Source of the DNA: Pontibacter populi
GTDB lineage: Bacteria; Bacteroidota; Bacteroidia; Cytophagales; Hymenobacteraceae
Length of the DNA stretch: 64,000 nucleotides
Direction: 5' to 3'
Assembly: GCF_019336435.1 (NCBI RefSeq)
Contig: NZ_JAHWXQ010000001.1
Coordinates: 1,240,001 to 1,304,000 of the forward strand
The position numbers and the translations under genes are program-made. The notes below the pieces were generated by a model, which worked only from the letters and a program-made list of their open reading frames with translations, had not been told where the DNA came from and made no database searches. Positions 35,614 through 43,553 of the stretch are shown piece by piece (the stretch's first letter is position 1; every line of letters begins with the position of its first letter).

Positions 35614-36411
35614 ATGAAAAGAAAACTGATTATCCCGTTCCTGTTAAGCGGTCTTATTTTTGGCTTTAGCTCATGCGACAGCGACACGGACTCTGAAGGA
35701 AGCGGTACTTCCCAACTGCAGGTACGCATGACAGATGCGCCCGGCGATTATGAAGAGGTGAATATTGAAATTGAATCGGTGCAGGTGCACAGAGAGAATA
35801 CAGACAGCGAAGAAGGTTGGGTAACACTGGATGAAATCCACCCGGGTATCTATAACCTGCTTGACTTTGCCAATGGCCGTGATACATTGCTTGCCAGCGC
35901 CGAACTACCTGCCGGAACAATTTCTCAGATCAGACTTATACTGGGCGACGAAAATACTGTGAAGCTGAAAAGCGGTGAAGTAATCGACCTTAAAACACCA
36001 AGCGGACAAACTTCGGGCGTTAAGTTATCGGTAAATGCCAAACTGGAGTCCGATGTAACCTATGTCATGCTGCTTGACTTTGATGCAGCTAAGTCTGTAG
36101 TAGCGAAAGGTAACGGTGGTTATAACTTAAAGCCAGTTATCCGAGTGATTTCGCAGGCTGTTGCGGGTGGTATTAAAGGCATGGTAACTCCTGCCGAGTA
36201 CAAGCCGGGTATTTATGTGATCTCTTCAGCAAACGATACACTGGGCGGTTTTGCCAACGACGAAGGTAACTTCCTGATCAAAGGTGTGCCGGCTGGTACG
36301 TACTCTGTAAAGTTTTATACCGAAGGTGCTGCGCATGATACAACTATAACAAATGTAGTAGTATCTCAGAATGCCATAAAAGACCTTGGAACTGTAAAAC
36401 TGCCTGAATAA
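35614..36411 (+). CDS. DUF4382 lipoprotein with carboxypeptidase-regulatory-like C-terminal domain
   Basis: 265 residues. Lipoprotein signal MKRKLIIPFLLSGLIFGFSSC (Cys at 21) followed by an acidic linker. Residues 35-185 form a DUF4382 domain: LQVRMTDAPGDYEEVNIEIESVQVH, GIYNLLDFANGRDTLLASAELPAGTISQIRLILG, and KLSVNAKLESDVTYVMLLDFDAAKSVV. Residues 195-265 are a CarboxypepD_reg-like beta-sandwich (GIKGMVTPAEYKPGIYVIS, FLIKGVPAGTYSVKFY). Probably surface- or periplasm-located; the role is unknown. No partner gene is evident. Confidence 0.88.
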   Translation: MKRKLIIPFLLSGLIFGFSSCDSDTDSEGSGTSQLQVRMTDAPGDYEEVNIEIESVQVHRENTDSEEGWVTLDEIHPGIYNLLDFANGRDTLLASAELPAGTISQIRLILGDENTVKLKSGEVIDLKTPSGQTSGVKLSVNAKLESDVTYVMLLDFDAAKSVVAKGNGGYNLKPVIRVISQAVAGGIKGMVTPAEYKPGIYVISSANDTLGGFANDEGNFLIKGVPAGTYSVKFYTEGAAHDTTITNVVVSQNAIKDLGTVKLPE

Positions 36412-36477
36412 CGAAAATTGAGCCGGCATAAAAACCGGTATCAACTATAGATAATTAATTTGTGAACCCCTCCATGT

Positions 36478-36507
36478 AAAAAGGAGCTCCACCTGGAGCT
36501 CCTTTTT
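36478..36507 (+). terminator. Terminator of the DUF4382 gene
   Basis: Stem AAAAAGGAGCTCCA / TGGAGCTCCTTTTT (nearly loopless centre ACC) with a T run; 65 bp after the stop. Confidence 0.85.
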
Positions 36508-36534
36508 ATTTGTCTATAGTAGTGTTTGCAATAA

Positions 36535-36735
36535 GGAAAAACCCACCCTTAACCCCTCCGGAGAGCTGGGCCGTTTTATTCTCTTTTTTTGTCATCCTGA
36601 AAGGATCTTGGTGGCAAGTAGAGAAAGCTAAACCTCCCTTCCACCAAGTTTCTTTACTGAATGACAGTATATTCTTAACACTTTTTCTTAGAACGAAACA
36701 TCCCTACTTCATGGAGGCTCAGGGCGGTTAAACTA
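36535..36735. repeat. Intergenic repeat modules (palindromic)
   Basis: Gene-free stretch with pieces of the genome's intergenic repeats: AACCCACCCTTAACCCCTCC (module E relative) and an inverted pair GTCATCCTGAAAGGATCTTGGTGG (36591-36614) versus CCACCAAG...ATGAC (36641-36665), which folds around AAACCTCC. The same GTCATCCTGAAAGGATCTTGG also occurs near 47581 inside composite copy 2. Any reading frame here is spurious. Confidence 0.7.
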
Positions 36736-36764
36736 TAGTTGTCTTTACAAAAGTAGTTTTTCCC

Positions 36765-37241
36765 TTAGTACACCTGGCCCATCAGCTCGCGCACGTAGGT
36801 CACGTAATCAGTGTTTGGTGGTGTATGGCCGTTTTTACGCAGGTCGGTGGCAACCTGGGCGCGGTGGTAAGTAGCATGGTTAAAGGCATGCGTTAAAATA
36901 TCCAGTACGCGGGTGCTGTACTTGTTTCCCTGGCTGTTGGTATAATCTATCAGGCGGTTAAACTCAGCTTCATCGGAATTGGCTACCAGTTCGGCAATTT
37001 TATAAGATGCTGATTTGTGCAGCTCCTTTAATTGCTCCAGGTTATGCTCCTGCCATACTTTTACCGGGCTTTGTGTGCCGGTAATGCGGGCAATCCAGAT
37101 GGCCTGTGCGTTCAGGGCGTGGCTCATTAAGCGGGCCGCATTGTTTGGTACGCTCGGTAAGCTGCTGAAAACATCCAGCATAGTCTGGTCCGCCCAGATG
37201 TTATATTCTGATAAGTTCTTTAGTACGTCGTTTCCTGTCAT
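36765..37241 (-). CDS. DinB-like family protein
   Basis: 158 residues, four-helix bundle of the DinB/YfiT fold. Putative metal ligands are spread as in the family: H42 (LMSHALNAQAIWIARI), and the pair in ILTHAFNHATYHRAQVATDL. Opening NLSEYNIWADQTMLDVF is typical. These proteins are often thiol-dependent transferases or hydrolases. It is 7 bp downstream of the stop of the preceding lipoprotein-gene frame on the same strand and probably co-transcribed with it. Substrate unknown. Confidence 0.9.
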   Translation of the reverse strand: MTGNDVLKNLSEYNIWADQTMLDVFSSLPSVPNNAARLMSHALNAQAIWIARITGTQSPVKVWQEHNLEQLKELHKSASYKIAELVANSDEAEFNRLIDYTNSQGNKYSTRVLDILTHAFNHATYHRAQVATDLRKNGHTPPNTDYVTYVRELMGQVY

Positions 37242-37248
37242 TTCTAAA

Positions 37249-37620
37249 TTAGCTTTCGCGTTTATCTTCCCAAATTATAGTTGCGTTTGTGCGCTTCTCA
37301 AAAAAGTCGGGGCAGCGGCCATCTCCTTTTCCGGTTATGCCGCCATCCGGTGCGCAAAGCTGGTTTCCATCCTTATCAAACAGTTTACTAGGGATATCGC
37401 AGCAGCGGCCTGTCAGGTAGTATACTTCCAGGTTGTTATAAGTATAGCGGTAAATTTTAGCAGGCGGATTGGCAGGAGCTTCCTGCTCCAGTTGCTGTAT
37501 CAGGTTGGTTAACCAGGGAGCCTGTGGATTTGTTGTTGTCTCAGGTGTATCAGTTGGTTTGCAGGATACAGCCAGGCAAAACAAAGCTATAGTTAAGATG
37601 CGGGTCAGCGTTGTATACAT
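37249..37620 (-). CDS. Small Cys-rich lipoprotein (DUF6970-like)
   Basis: 123 residues from the ATG at 37620, chosen because MYTTLTRILTIALFCLAVSC is a lipoprotein signal (the frame runs 8 codons further). The mature region has APWLTNLIQQLEQE, IYRYTYNNLEVYYLTGRCCDIPSKLFDKDGNQLCAPDGGITGKGDGRCPDF. This pattern (Y-Y-x4-CCD-x-x-S-x-L-x-D-x-x-G-x-x-x-C-x-P-x-GG) is kept in a small Bacteroidota family that I associate with DUF6970, from memory. The four conserved Cys may form disulfides in the periplasm. It is 7 bp upstream of the DinB gene and likely in the same operon. Confidence 0.8.
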   Translation of the reverse strand: MYTTLTRILTIALFCLAVSCKPTDTPETTTNPQAPWLTNLIQQLEQEAPANPPAKIYRYTYNNLEVYYLTGRCCDIPSKLFDKDGNQLCAPDGGITGKGDGRCPDFFEKRTNATIIWEDKRES

Positions 37621-37717
37621 ATCCGTTTTTTGAAGCGGCTGCAAAGGTAACCATTTTAATTCTGAATAAAGAAGTACGGATAAACTATAGCTAAAGGTGT
37701 TTAACGGCTATAGTTGG

Positions 37718-38095
37718 CTACTGAGCGTTCAGCAGGTCCAGCACGTAAGGGGTGAAAATGATAAGCCCAACTATAGCTGCCGTGATAGCAGTCACCAGAA
37801 CAGCCGCTGCGGCCAGGTCTTTGGTTTTGCCGGCCAGTGGGTTGTGCTGCGGCGAAACCAGGTTAGTAAGTGTTTCGATAGAGGTGTTGAAGATCTCAGC
37901 AGTAATGACCAGACCAATACTCCCGGCCAGCAGGCACCATTCCGTTTTGGTAACATCAAACAGGAAACCGGCAACTATAACCCCAATAGCTGACAGCACA
38001 TGCAGGCGCATGTGCGGCTCCGAACGTACAGCCGAGTTCAGACCCTGTAAGGCAAACTTAAAACTGTTGTAGCGCTTCTTGAAGTAGCTGTCCAA
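37718..38095 (-). CDS. dgkA: Diacylglycerol kinase / undecaprenol kinase (DgkA family)
   Basis: 125 residues with three membrane helices (33-52, 54-70, 98-119). The family signature AEIFNTSIETLTNLVSPQHNPLAGKTKDLAAAAVL at about 66-100 contains the catalytic Glu/Asn/Lys/Asp positions of the prokaryotic DAGK fold. It phosphorylates diacylglycerol or, in many bacteria, undecaprenol, recycling lipid carriers for envelope synthesis. Single gene. Confidence 0.92.
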   Translation of the reverse strand: MDSYFKKRYNSFKFALQGLNSAVRSEPHMRLHVLSAIGVIVAGFLFDVTKTEWCLLAGSIGLVITAEIFNTSIETLTNLVSPQHNPLAGKTKDLAAAAVLVTAITAAIVGLIIFTPYVLDLLNAQ

Positions 38096-38185
38096 TCAAT
38101 TACGAATTATAAATTAAGAATTACGAATGCCTGATGCTGACAAGATAAACCCGAAACACCAAACACCAAACACGAAAAACGAAAA

Positions 38186-38725
38186 TCAACTGTACTCCGG
38201 TTTTAGCTTGTCTTTAAATACTTTCCTGAACTTATCAACTTTGGGGCGAACTACAAAAGCGCAATAAGGCTGGCTGCCGTTTCTCAGAAAGTAATCCTGA
38301 TGATATTTCTCGGCGGGGTAATAGTTGGTGAGCGGTTCTATAGTTGTCACGATCGGATCATCGAAAGCGCCGGATTCGTCTAAGGCCAGTTTATACTTTT
38401 CAGCAAGCTGCTTTTGCTCTTCGTTATGATAGAAAACTACAGAACGGTACTGTGGGCCAACATCGTTGCCCTGGCGGTTTAGTGTAGTCGGGTCGTGGGT
38501 TTCCCAGAAAACCTGAAGTAACTCATCATAGGTTATCTGTTCTGGATCGTAGGTTATCTGGAGCACCTCTGCGTGGCCGGTGGTAGCGCTGCAAACCTGC
38601 TCGTAAGTCGGGTTTTCCACATGGCCGCCTGCATAGCCCGACTCTACTTTTTCCACACCTTTTAACTGTTGAAAAACCGCCTCTGTGCACCAGAAGCATC
38701 CATTACCGAATGTTGCTATTTCCAT
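38186..38725 (-). CDS. msrA: Peptide-methionine (S)-S-oxide reductase
   Basis: Reduces methionine-S-sulfoxide in proteins using thioredoxin. 179 residues with the catalytic motif GCFWCTEAVF at 9-18, GYAGGHVENPTYEQVCSATTGHAE near 32-55, RQGNDVGPQYRSVVFYH near 90, and YFLRNGSQPYCAF near the end. Normal length, cytoplasmic. It is upstream of two MsrB-type genes on the same strand (38747, 39291), forming a methionine-sulfoxide repair group. Confidence 0.95.
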   Translation of the reverse strand: MEIATFGNGCFWCTEAVFQQLKGVEKVESGYAGGHVENPTYEQVCSATTGHAEVLQITYDPEQITYDELLQVFWETHDPTTLNRQGNDVGPQYRSVVFYHNEEQKQLAEKYKLALDESGAFDDPIVTTIEPLTNYYPAEKYHQDYFLRNGSQPYCAFVVRPKVDKFRKVFKDKLKPEYS

Positions 38726-38746
38726 TGATCTGTGTTCTTAAGTAAG

Positions 38747-39061
38747 CTATAGTTTATAGTTTAGCGCATCTGCATTTATGCAGTAGCGCACTTTGGTTGG
38801 TGTACGAGCATCATCAAACAAATGGCCTAAGTGCTGCTTACACTGGCTGCACAACAACTGTATTCGCTCCCGCCCATATGTATCCAGCGGATTATGTGCC
38901 ACATTTTCGTCTACCTGTTCCCAGAAGCTCGGGAAGCCGGAGCCAACTTCAAATTTATATTTTGCCTCAAACAAAACCTGTCCGCAATCAGAGCAGGTAT
39001 AGAAGCCGTTTTGCAGTTCGCTCTCGCTTGGGTTGATCTTCTGGTTCCGTACGAATTTCAT
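38747..39061 (-). CDS. Short MsrB-like peptide-methionine (R)-S-oxide reductase
   Basis: 104 residues, shorter than typical MsrB. It keeps the two zinc CxxC pairs (CSDC near 23-26, CSQC near 71-74), GSGFPSFW, and the catalytic Cys in HLGHLFDDARTPTKVRYCIN (C95 or nearby). The hallmark GWPSF is GFPSF and the tail ends after ADALNYKL, where full-length MsrBs continue in SLRF. So it is a diverged paralogue of msrB next door, 230 bp apart. Probably an active MsrB; specificity unknown. The gap between the two is repeat sequence. Confidence 0.85.
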   Translation of the reverse strand: MKFVRNQKINPSESELQNGFYTCSDCGQVLFEAKYKFEVGSGFPSFWEQVDENVAHNPLDTYGRERIQLLCSQCKQHLGHLFDDARTPTKVRYCINADALNYKL

Positions 39062-39084
39062 CTAAAAGTCAATCTGGTTTGTCA

Positions 39085-39250
39085 TCCCCTGCCCCTTCAA
39101 AGGGGACTTATCCTCTAACGTAACTCAACTATAGATTTGCCCTTTTTAATTCGCTGGCGCGAGTTTGCAACCCGTGTCTTACTATAATACTGAGTTTGTA
39201 GTTCGACTTGGCCAGGGGCCCAACTATAGTTCGACATAAGCGAGGACGCT
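39085..39250. repeat. Intergenic repeat between the two msrB-type genes
   Basis: Contains CCCCTGCCCCTTCAAAGGGGA (39087 on, module-D-like), and GCTGGCGCGAGTTTGCAACC near 39154, related to the hairpin element at 43374-43433, then AACTATAGTTCGAC. Gene-free; any frame in it is spurious. Confidence 0.6.
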
Positions 39251-39290
39251 CGCGGCATGTATAATTGATTTACGCAGGATAGAATTACAC

Positions 39291-39686
39291 TTACTTTTCC
39301 AGCTCTTCCACCGGTACAAACTTCATTGAGAGTGAGTTTACGCAGTGGCGGATGTTTTTTGGTGTCAGGTATTCGCCTTCGAACACGTGGCCCAGGTGCG
39401 CATCGCAGTTGGCGCACACAATTTCGGTACGGCGGCCATCGGCATCCGGAATGCGCTTCACAGCTCCGCTTATCTCATCATCAAAACTCGGCCAGCCGCA
39501 GCTCGACTCAAACTTGTATTCTGAAGTATAAAGTGGTGCATTGCAACGGCGGCACAGGTAAACCCCTTCTGCCTTATGGGTATAGTATTCGCCGGTGCCT
39601 GGGTATTCTGTTCCTTTGTTAACTATAATACGGGCTTCTTCCGGGGTAAGTACGTTATATTCTGATGGGTCTTTCGCGATTTTCAT
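39291..39686 (-). CDS. msrB: Peptide-methionine (R)-S-oxide reductase
   Basis: 131 residues, complete. Zinc sites: [10 protein letters not shown] and [13 protein letters not shown] (two CxxC). [10 protein letters not shown] near 60 and the catalytic Cys in [13 protein letters not shown] near 114-126. Reduces methionine-R-sulfoxide. Forms a group with the shorter MsrB-like gene and msrA on the same strand, covering both sulfoxide diastereomers. Confidence 0.95.
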   Translation of the reverse strand: MKIAKDPSEYNVLTPEEARIIVNKGTEYPGTGEYYTHKAEGVYLCRRCNAPLYTSEYKFESSCGWPSFDDEISGAVKRIPDADGRRTEIVCANCDAHLGHVFEGEYLTPKNIRHCVNSLSMKFVPVEELEK

Positions 39687-39900
39687 AAGCTATAGTTCTG
39701 TTGTTTTCTGTTTATACGTGTGGTTTTAAGAACAGCGGAAAGGTAAGAAGGTTTCAGGAAACTATACAGCCAACTATGACCACAAATGGCCGAATGCTGC
39801 TATAGAGCCGATAACTATAGTTTGATAACCTTCTCAGCGGTTGCCTGTTGTTTAAGAATATCGTAATCAATAAAATCGACAACCTAAATTATTAAACAAC

Positions 39901-40764
39901 ATGAAGATAGGAATAACCGGAGCCACAGGGCAGCTTGGCCGGCTTGTAGTTAGCAAGCTCAAAAATAAAGTGTCGGCAGATAACATAGTGGCACTTGCAC
40001 GCTCGCAGCAAAAAGGCGCAGACTTAGGCGTAACGGTGCGCGAAGCTGATTATGCGAAGCCGGAAACACTGAACAGCGCACTGGAAGGTATTGACGCGCT
40101 GCTGCTGATCTCATCGAGTGAAGTAGGGCAACGTGCCACGCAGCACCACAATGTAATTGAAGCAGCAAAGAAAGCCGGCGTAAAATGGATCGTTTATACC
40201 AGCCTGTTGCACGCCGATACGTCGTCGTTGAGCCTGGCAGAGGAGCATCGCCAGACAGAAGCAGAACTGAAGCAATCCGGTATTCCGCACACTATCCTCA
40301 GAAACGGTTGGTATACCGAAAACTATGCAGGCTCTATACCAGGCGCAATTGCCGGTGGCGCTTTTATTGGTAGTGCCGGCGATGGCAAAATCTCATCCGC
40401 CTCGCGCGAAGACTTTGCTGATGCGGCAGTTGCTGTTTTAACCGGGCAAGGTCAGGAAGGAAAAATTTACGAACTGGCCGGCGACGAAGCTTATACGCTT
40501 AACGACCTGGCTGCAGAGATATCGCGCCAAACTGGTAAAGATATCCCGTACAAAAACTTACCTGAAGCCGATTATGCCTCAGCGCTTGCCGGTTTTGGTT
40601 TACCAGAAGGTCTGGCACAAGCTATTGCCGGCTGGGATGTTTCCGCATCAAAAGGTGATTTGTATGACGATAGCCGCCAGCTATCCAAACTTATCGGCCA
40701 TCCGACCACGCCTATGAAAGAAACAGTAGCTGAAGCGCTGAAAGGAACGTCAAATGCCGGGTAG
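39901..40764 (+). CDS. NAD(P)H-binding reductase of the YtfG/QOR2 type (NmrA-like SDR)
   Basis: 287 residues. N-terminal Rossmann motif GITGATGQLGRLVV at 3-16, ALLLISSSEVGQRATQHHNVIEAAKKAG near 62-90, YTSLLHADTSSLSLAEEHRQTE, SGIPHTILRNGWYTENY near 127-143 (YTENY typical of QOR2), and ELAGDEAYTLNDLAAEISRQTG. Atypical short-chain family; E. coli QOR2 reduces quinones with NADPH. Length matches. Single gene on the plus strand with a terminator following. Confidence 0.9.
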   Translation: MKIGITGATGQLGRLVVSKLKNKVSADNIVALARSQQKGADLGVTVREADYAKPETLNSALEGIDALLLISSSEVGQRATQHHNVIEAAKKAGVKWIVYTSLLHADTSSLSLAEEHRQTEAELKQSGIPHTILRNGWYTENYAGSIPGAIAGGAFIGSAGDGKISSASREDFADAAVAVLTGQGQEGKIYELAGDEAYTLNDLAAEISRQTGKDIPYKNLPEADYASALAGFGLPEGLAQAIAGWDVSASKGDLYDDSRQLSKLIGHPTTPMKETVAEALKGTSNAG

Positions 40765-40798
40765 GTTTATAGTTGAACTATAGCTACTCCTTAATTAT

Positions 40799-40822
40799 AA
40801 AAAGCTACTTCGGTAGCTTTTT
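40799..40822 (+). terminator. Terminator of the YtfG-like gene
   Basis: Stem AAAAAGCTAC / GTAGCTTTTT with a TTCG tetraloop, 34 bp after the stop. Confidence 0.85.
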
Positions 40823-40872
40823 GCTTTTATGCCGGAATCTCAAACTATAAAGTTTCAACTATGGATTTACTA

Positions 40873-41043
40873 AAGTCTGCCAAACTACTATAGTTGAGGG
40901 CAGCTTTTTCTATGTTGTCATTTCGAACAGCGTGAGAAATTTGTTTAAGCTATACCAGGTAGTGTTTTAAACAGATATCTCCTTTCGTCGAGATGACAGT
41001 TTCAATGTTAGTTGATGGCATTCCAAAGAAGTCTGCCAAACTA
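40873..41043. repeat. Palindromic element flanked by direct repeats
   Basis: The inverted element runs 40916-40998: TGTCATTTCGAACAG...GAGAAAT at one end and TATCTCCTTTCGTCGAGATGACA at the other. It lies between a 15-bp perfect direct repeat AAGTCTGCCAAACTA (40873-40887 and 41029-41043); similarity continues into TAGTTxAxGGCA on both sides. The end motif equals module A of the composite repeat. Confidence 0.75.
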
Positions 41044-41061
41044 TAGTTAAAGGCAATAAAA

Positions 41062-41107
41062 AAATCTGGCGGCAACTATAACTCTAGGTTACGCTGCCGC
41101 CAGATTT
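41062..41107 (-). terminator. Terminator of the TerC gene
   Basis: Perfect 13-bp arms AAATCTGGCGGCA / TGCCGCCAGATTT around a 20-nt loop with an AACTATA heptamer; T run on the minus strand, 20 bp past the TerC stop. Confidence 0.8.
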
Positions 41108-41126
41108 ATATCAAAAGGTATATATG

Positions 41127-42074
41127 CTAAATGTTCTGATTGCCCTCGCTGTTTATTCTATTGTCCTTTCTGGTTTTTATAAAAGACAACACGATACTCG
41201 TTATCAGGATCAGCGCAATTACGAGCAAGGATATAAACGTAGGGATCTTGTAAATATCAACCATAACCATTTTCAACCCTACAAATACGAGTATAATGGC
41301 CAGTCCGTACGACAGGTAAACAAAGCGGTCTACTACGTGGGCAAGGGCAAAATACAGCGAGCGCAGACCCAGAATAGCAAACACGTTTGACGTATAAACT
41401 ATAAACTGATCCTGCGTGATGGCAAGTATAGCCGGAATACTATCTACTGCGAAAATAAGGTCAGTGGCTTCGATCAATATCAGCACCAGGAAAAGCGGGG
41501 TTGCAAACCGCTTGCCGTCCTGCATTACAAAGAATTTATCACCGTGTAATTGATTGGTAACCGGCATTATCCTTCTGAAGAATTTTATTACCGGGTTGTT
41601 TTCCGGATCTATGGCTGCACCCTTCTCCGTAAACATTTTATAGCCGGTATAGATCAGGAAGACGCCGAAAATGTAGACGCTCCAGTGAAACTTCTGGATA
41701 AGAGCGACACCGGCGAAAATAAAGATGATCCTCATGACCAACGCACCCAGAATACCCCAGAACAGGATCTTATGCTGGTAAATGGCAGGTATCTTGAAAT
41801 AGCCGAAAACAAGCACAAACACGAATATGTTGTCTATACTCAACGACTTCTCGATAAGGTAACCTGTCAGGAATTCAACTGCTTTTGCCTCTCCAAACCA
41901 GTAATAAATTAGCCCGTTAAAAGTTAAGGCAAGACTGATCCACACACCCGACCAGGTTAATGCTTCTTTTACCGACACGACATGCGCCTTCCGGTTAAAA
42001 ACGCCTAGGTCGAGTGCGAGCATAAGCAGCACAAATACGTTGAACCCTATCCAGAATGTGGCATTTACTTCCAT
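41127..42074 (-). CDS. TerC/Alx family integral membrane protein
   Basis: 315 residues with about nine membrane helices. The family signature is clear: FLTGYLIEKSLSIDNIFVFVLVFGYF near 69-94 and IEATDLIFAVDSIPAILAITQ near 201-221, each with the conserved Asp in a helix (LSIDN, FAVDS). FRRIMPV and HGDKFFV occur in the linker. E. coli Alx and related TerC proteins export manganese or metals or help metalate exoenzymes. No yybP-ykoY-type riboswitch is recognisable upstream. Single gene. Confidence 0.92.
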   Translation of the reverse strand: MEVNATFWIGFNVFVLLMLALDLGVFNRKAHVVSVKEALTWSGVWISLALTFNGLIYYWFGEAKAVEFLTGYLIEKSLSIDNIFVFVLVFGYFKIPAIYQHKILFWGILGALVMRIIFIFAGVALIQKFHWSVYIFGVFLIYTGYKMFTEKGAAIDPENNPVIKFFRRIMPVTNQLHGDKFFVMQDGKRFATPLFLVLILIEATDLIFAVDSIPAILAITQDQFIVYTSNVFAILGLRSLYFALAHVVDRFVYLSYGLAIILVFVGLKMVMVDIYKIPTFISLLVIALILITSIVLSFIKTRKDNRINSEGNQNI

Positions 42075-42220
42075 AAAGTGTTGCTATAGTTTGGTTTAGT
42101 TACAGTACTTATAAGGTGTTTGTTATAAGCAAGACCTGTTTTATTTACAAAATTAATCAGATCGGGCTCTAAGCAGAGGCAGTTTTTAACTATAAGCCTT
42201 AAAACAAGATAGAAAACACG

Positions 42221-42248
42221 AAAAGCAGCCCAAACAGCAGCTGCTTTT
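42221..42248 (-). terminator. Probable terminator of the SDR gene
   Basis: AAAAGCAGC / GCTGCTTTT with a 10-nt loop, about 95 bp downstream of the SDR stop. Confidence 0.65.
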
Positions 42249-42342
42249 CCTTTAACCGTAGTTCATGTATAAGGCTTCGCGTGCCATAGCTGCCACCAGT
42301 ACTATAAGTAATAAAATAGCTGCAGCGTGTGCTGACGGACGA

Positions 42343-43134
42343 TCAGGGATTTCCGTACATATTGGACTCACCGCCATCTATAGCTATCGTTTGCCCATTC
42401 AGATAAGATACGGCATCACTTAACAGAAACGCCACAACCTTGGCTACTTCTTCGGGCAGGCCTAAGCGCCTGGTAGGGTTTCGTTGGGCATAGTCGGCTT
42501 CAGCGGCTTTGGGGTCATCGGGGTTTACTTCTCTGAAGGCTTCGGCAACCATAGGCGTAAGTATGGCGCCCGGCGCAATGGCGTTGGTTATGATGCCGTC
42601 CTTTCCGTATTCCAGGGCCGCGTTTTTTGTCATACCGGACACGGCGTGCTTGCTCGCTACATAAGCTATCTGGTTCAGTACGCCCCGTATGCCTCCCACC
42701 GATGCTACATTTACAATGCGCCCGTACTTTTGCTTCTGCATAACCGGAATTACATAGCGCATGCCGTAATAAACTCCCATCAGGTTAATGTCGATCACCT
42801 TCTTGAAAACATTGATGTCGTACTCTGTCATTGGTGCCTGCTTGCCTTCGATTCCGGCGTTATTGTAAAACCCATCTATGTGGCCAAAAGCTTTCTCCGT
42901 TTCAGAGACATACTTTTTAACATCATCTTCTTTAGATGCATCGCCCACCACCGTAATGATCTTTGCTGAAGAGAATTCTTTGGTCAGGTCGTTAGCCGTA
43001 TCCGAAAGCTGGTCTTTGTTGAAATCCATCAAAGTAAGATTTGCTCCCTGACTTGCCAGCTCCTTGGCTGCTGCCAGCCCCAGGCCCATCGCAGCACCCG
43101 TGATAATAATAGATTTTTGATCGAATGTTTTCAT
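42343..43134 (-). CDS. Short-chain dehydrogenase/reductase
   Basis: 263 residues, classical SDR. Cofactor motif TGAAMGLGLAAAKELA at 12-27, D-rich acidic residue after strand 2 (TLMDFNKDQ) which favours NAD(H), NNAGIEGK near 90-97, and the catalytic Ser/Tyr/Lys: VASVGGIRGVLNQIAYVASKHA (Ser, Y157-range, K). PGAILTPMVAEAF follows. Substrate unknown. Single gene with its own terminator. Confidence 0.92.
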   Translation of the reverse strand: MKTFDQKSIIITGAAMGLGLAAAKELASQGANLTLMDFNKDQLSDTANDLTKEFSSAKIITVVGDASKEDDVKKYVSETEKAFGHIDGFYNNAGIEGKQAPMTEYDINVFKKVIDINLMGVYYGMRYVIPVMQKQKYGRIVNVASVGGIRGVLNQIAYVASKHAVSGMTKNAALEYGKDGIITNAIAPGAILTPMVAEAFREVNPDDPKAAEADYAQRNPTRRLGLPEEVAKVVAFLLSDAVSYLNGQTIAIDGGESNMYGNP

Positions 43135-43326
43135 AGTAGCTTATAGTTAAGTGTAGAACGCAATAAGTATTGGCAGGCTCCTGTTGTCTGCTTTTCAGAA
43201 GTACAGTGTAGAAGCCCGAAAAAACCTGGGGTGAAGAAGGGGAGCAGGGAAGTGTGAACTATGGATTATACGGCGGAAGGCGGTTTCCGGTAAAGCCAAC
43301 TATAGTTGGGCGCTTTGAGAGTAGTG

Positions 43327-43463
43327 TTGCGCAGCTATGAGGAGTACTCATCTCCTTGCCGGCCCTTGCTGGCGCGAGCTTGTAGCTCGTGCCTTACTTT
43401 TCTAATGTAAATAAGTACGAGCTACAAGCTCGCACTAGCGAAGGTGGTATTGTGCAGCTATGA
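43327..43463. repeat. Hairpin element flanked by imperfect direct repeats
   Basis: Perfect 17-bp arms GCGAGCTTGTAGCTCGT (43374-43390) and ACGAGCTACAAGCTCGC (43417-43433), 26-nt loop; the stem extends outward with two mismatches. Flanked by TTGCGCAGCTATGA (43327-43340) and TTGTGCAGCTATGA (43450-43463). A degraded relative lies near 39154. Gene-free. It could be a miniature mobile element or REP-like sequence. Confidence 0.75.
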
Positions 43464-43553
43464 AAAGCTTTATGACGCAAGTGTGAGTGTAGCGGTAACT
43501 TGTGTGAAGTATGGCAGCCAGTTTATAACTGGCAAATGTAAAGTCTTGAGATT

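Noticed and set aside
36510..36731. 73-residue plus-strand frame downstream of the DUF4382 gene
   Set aside because: It runs through intergenic palindromic repeats; no homology pattern, no start context.
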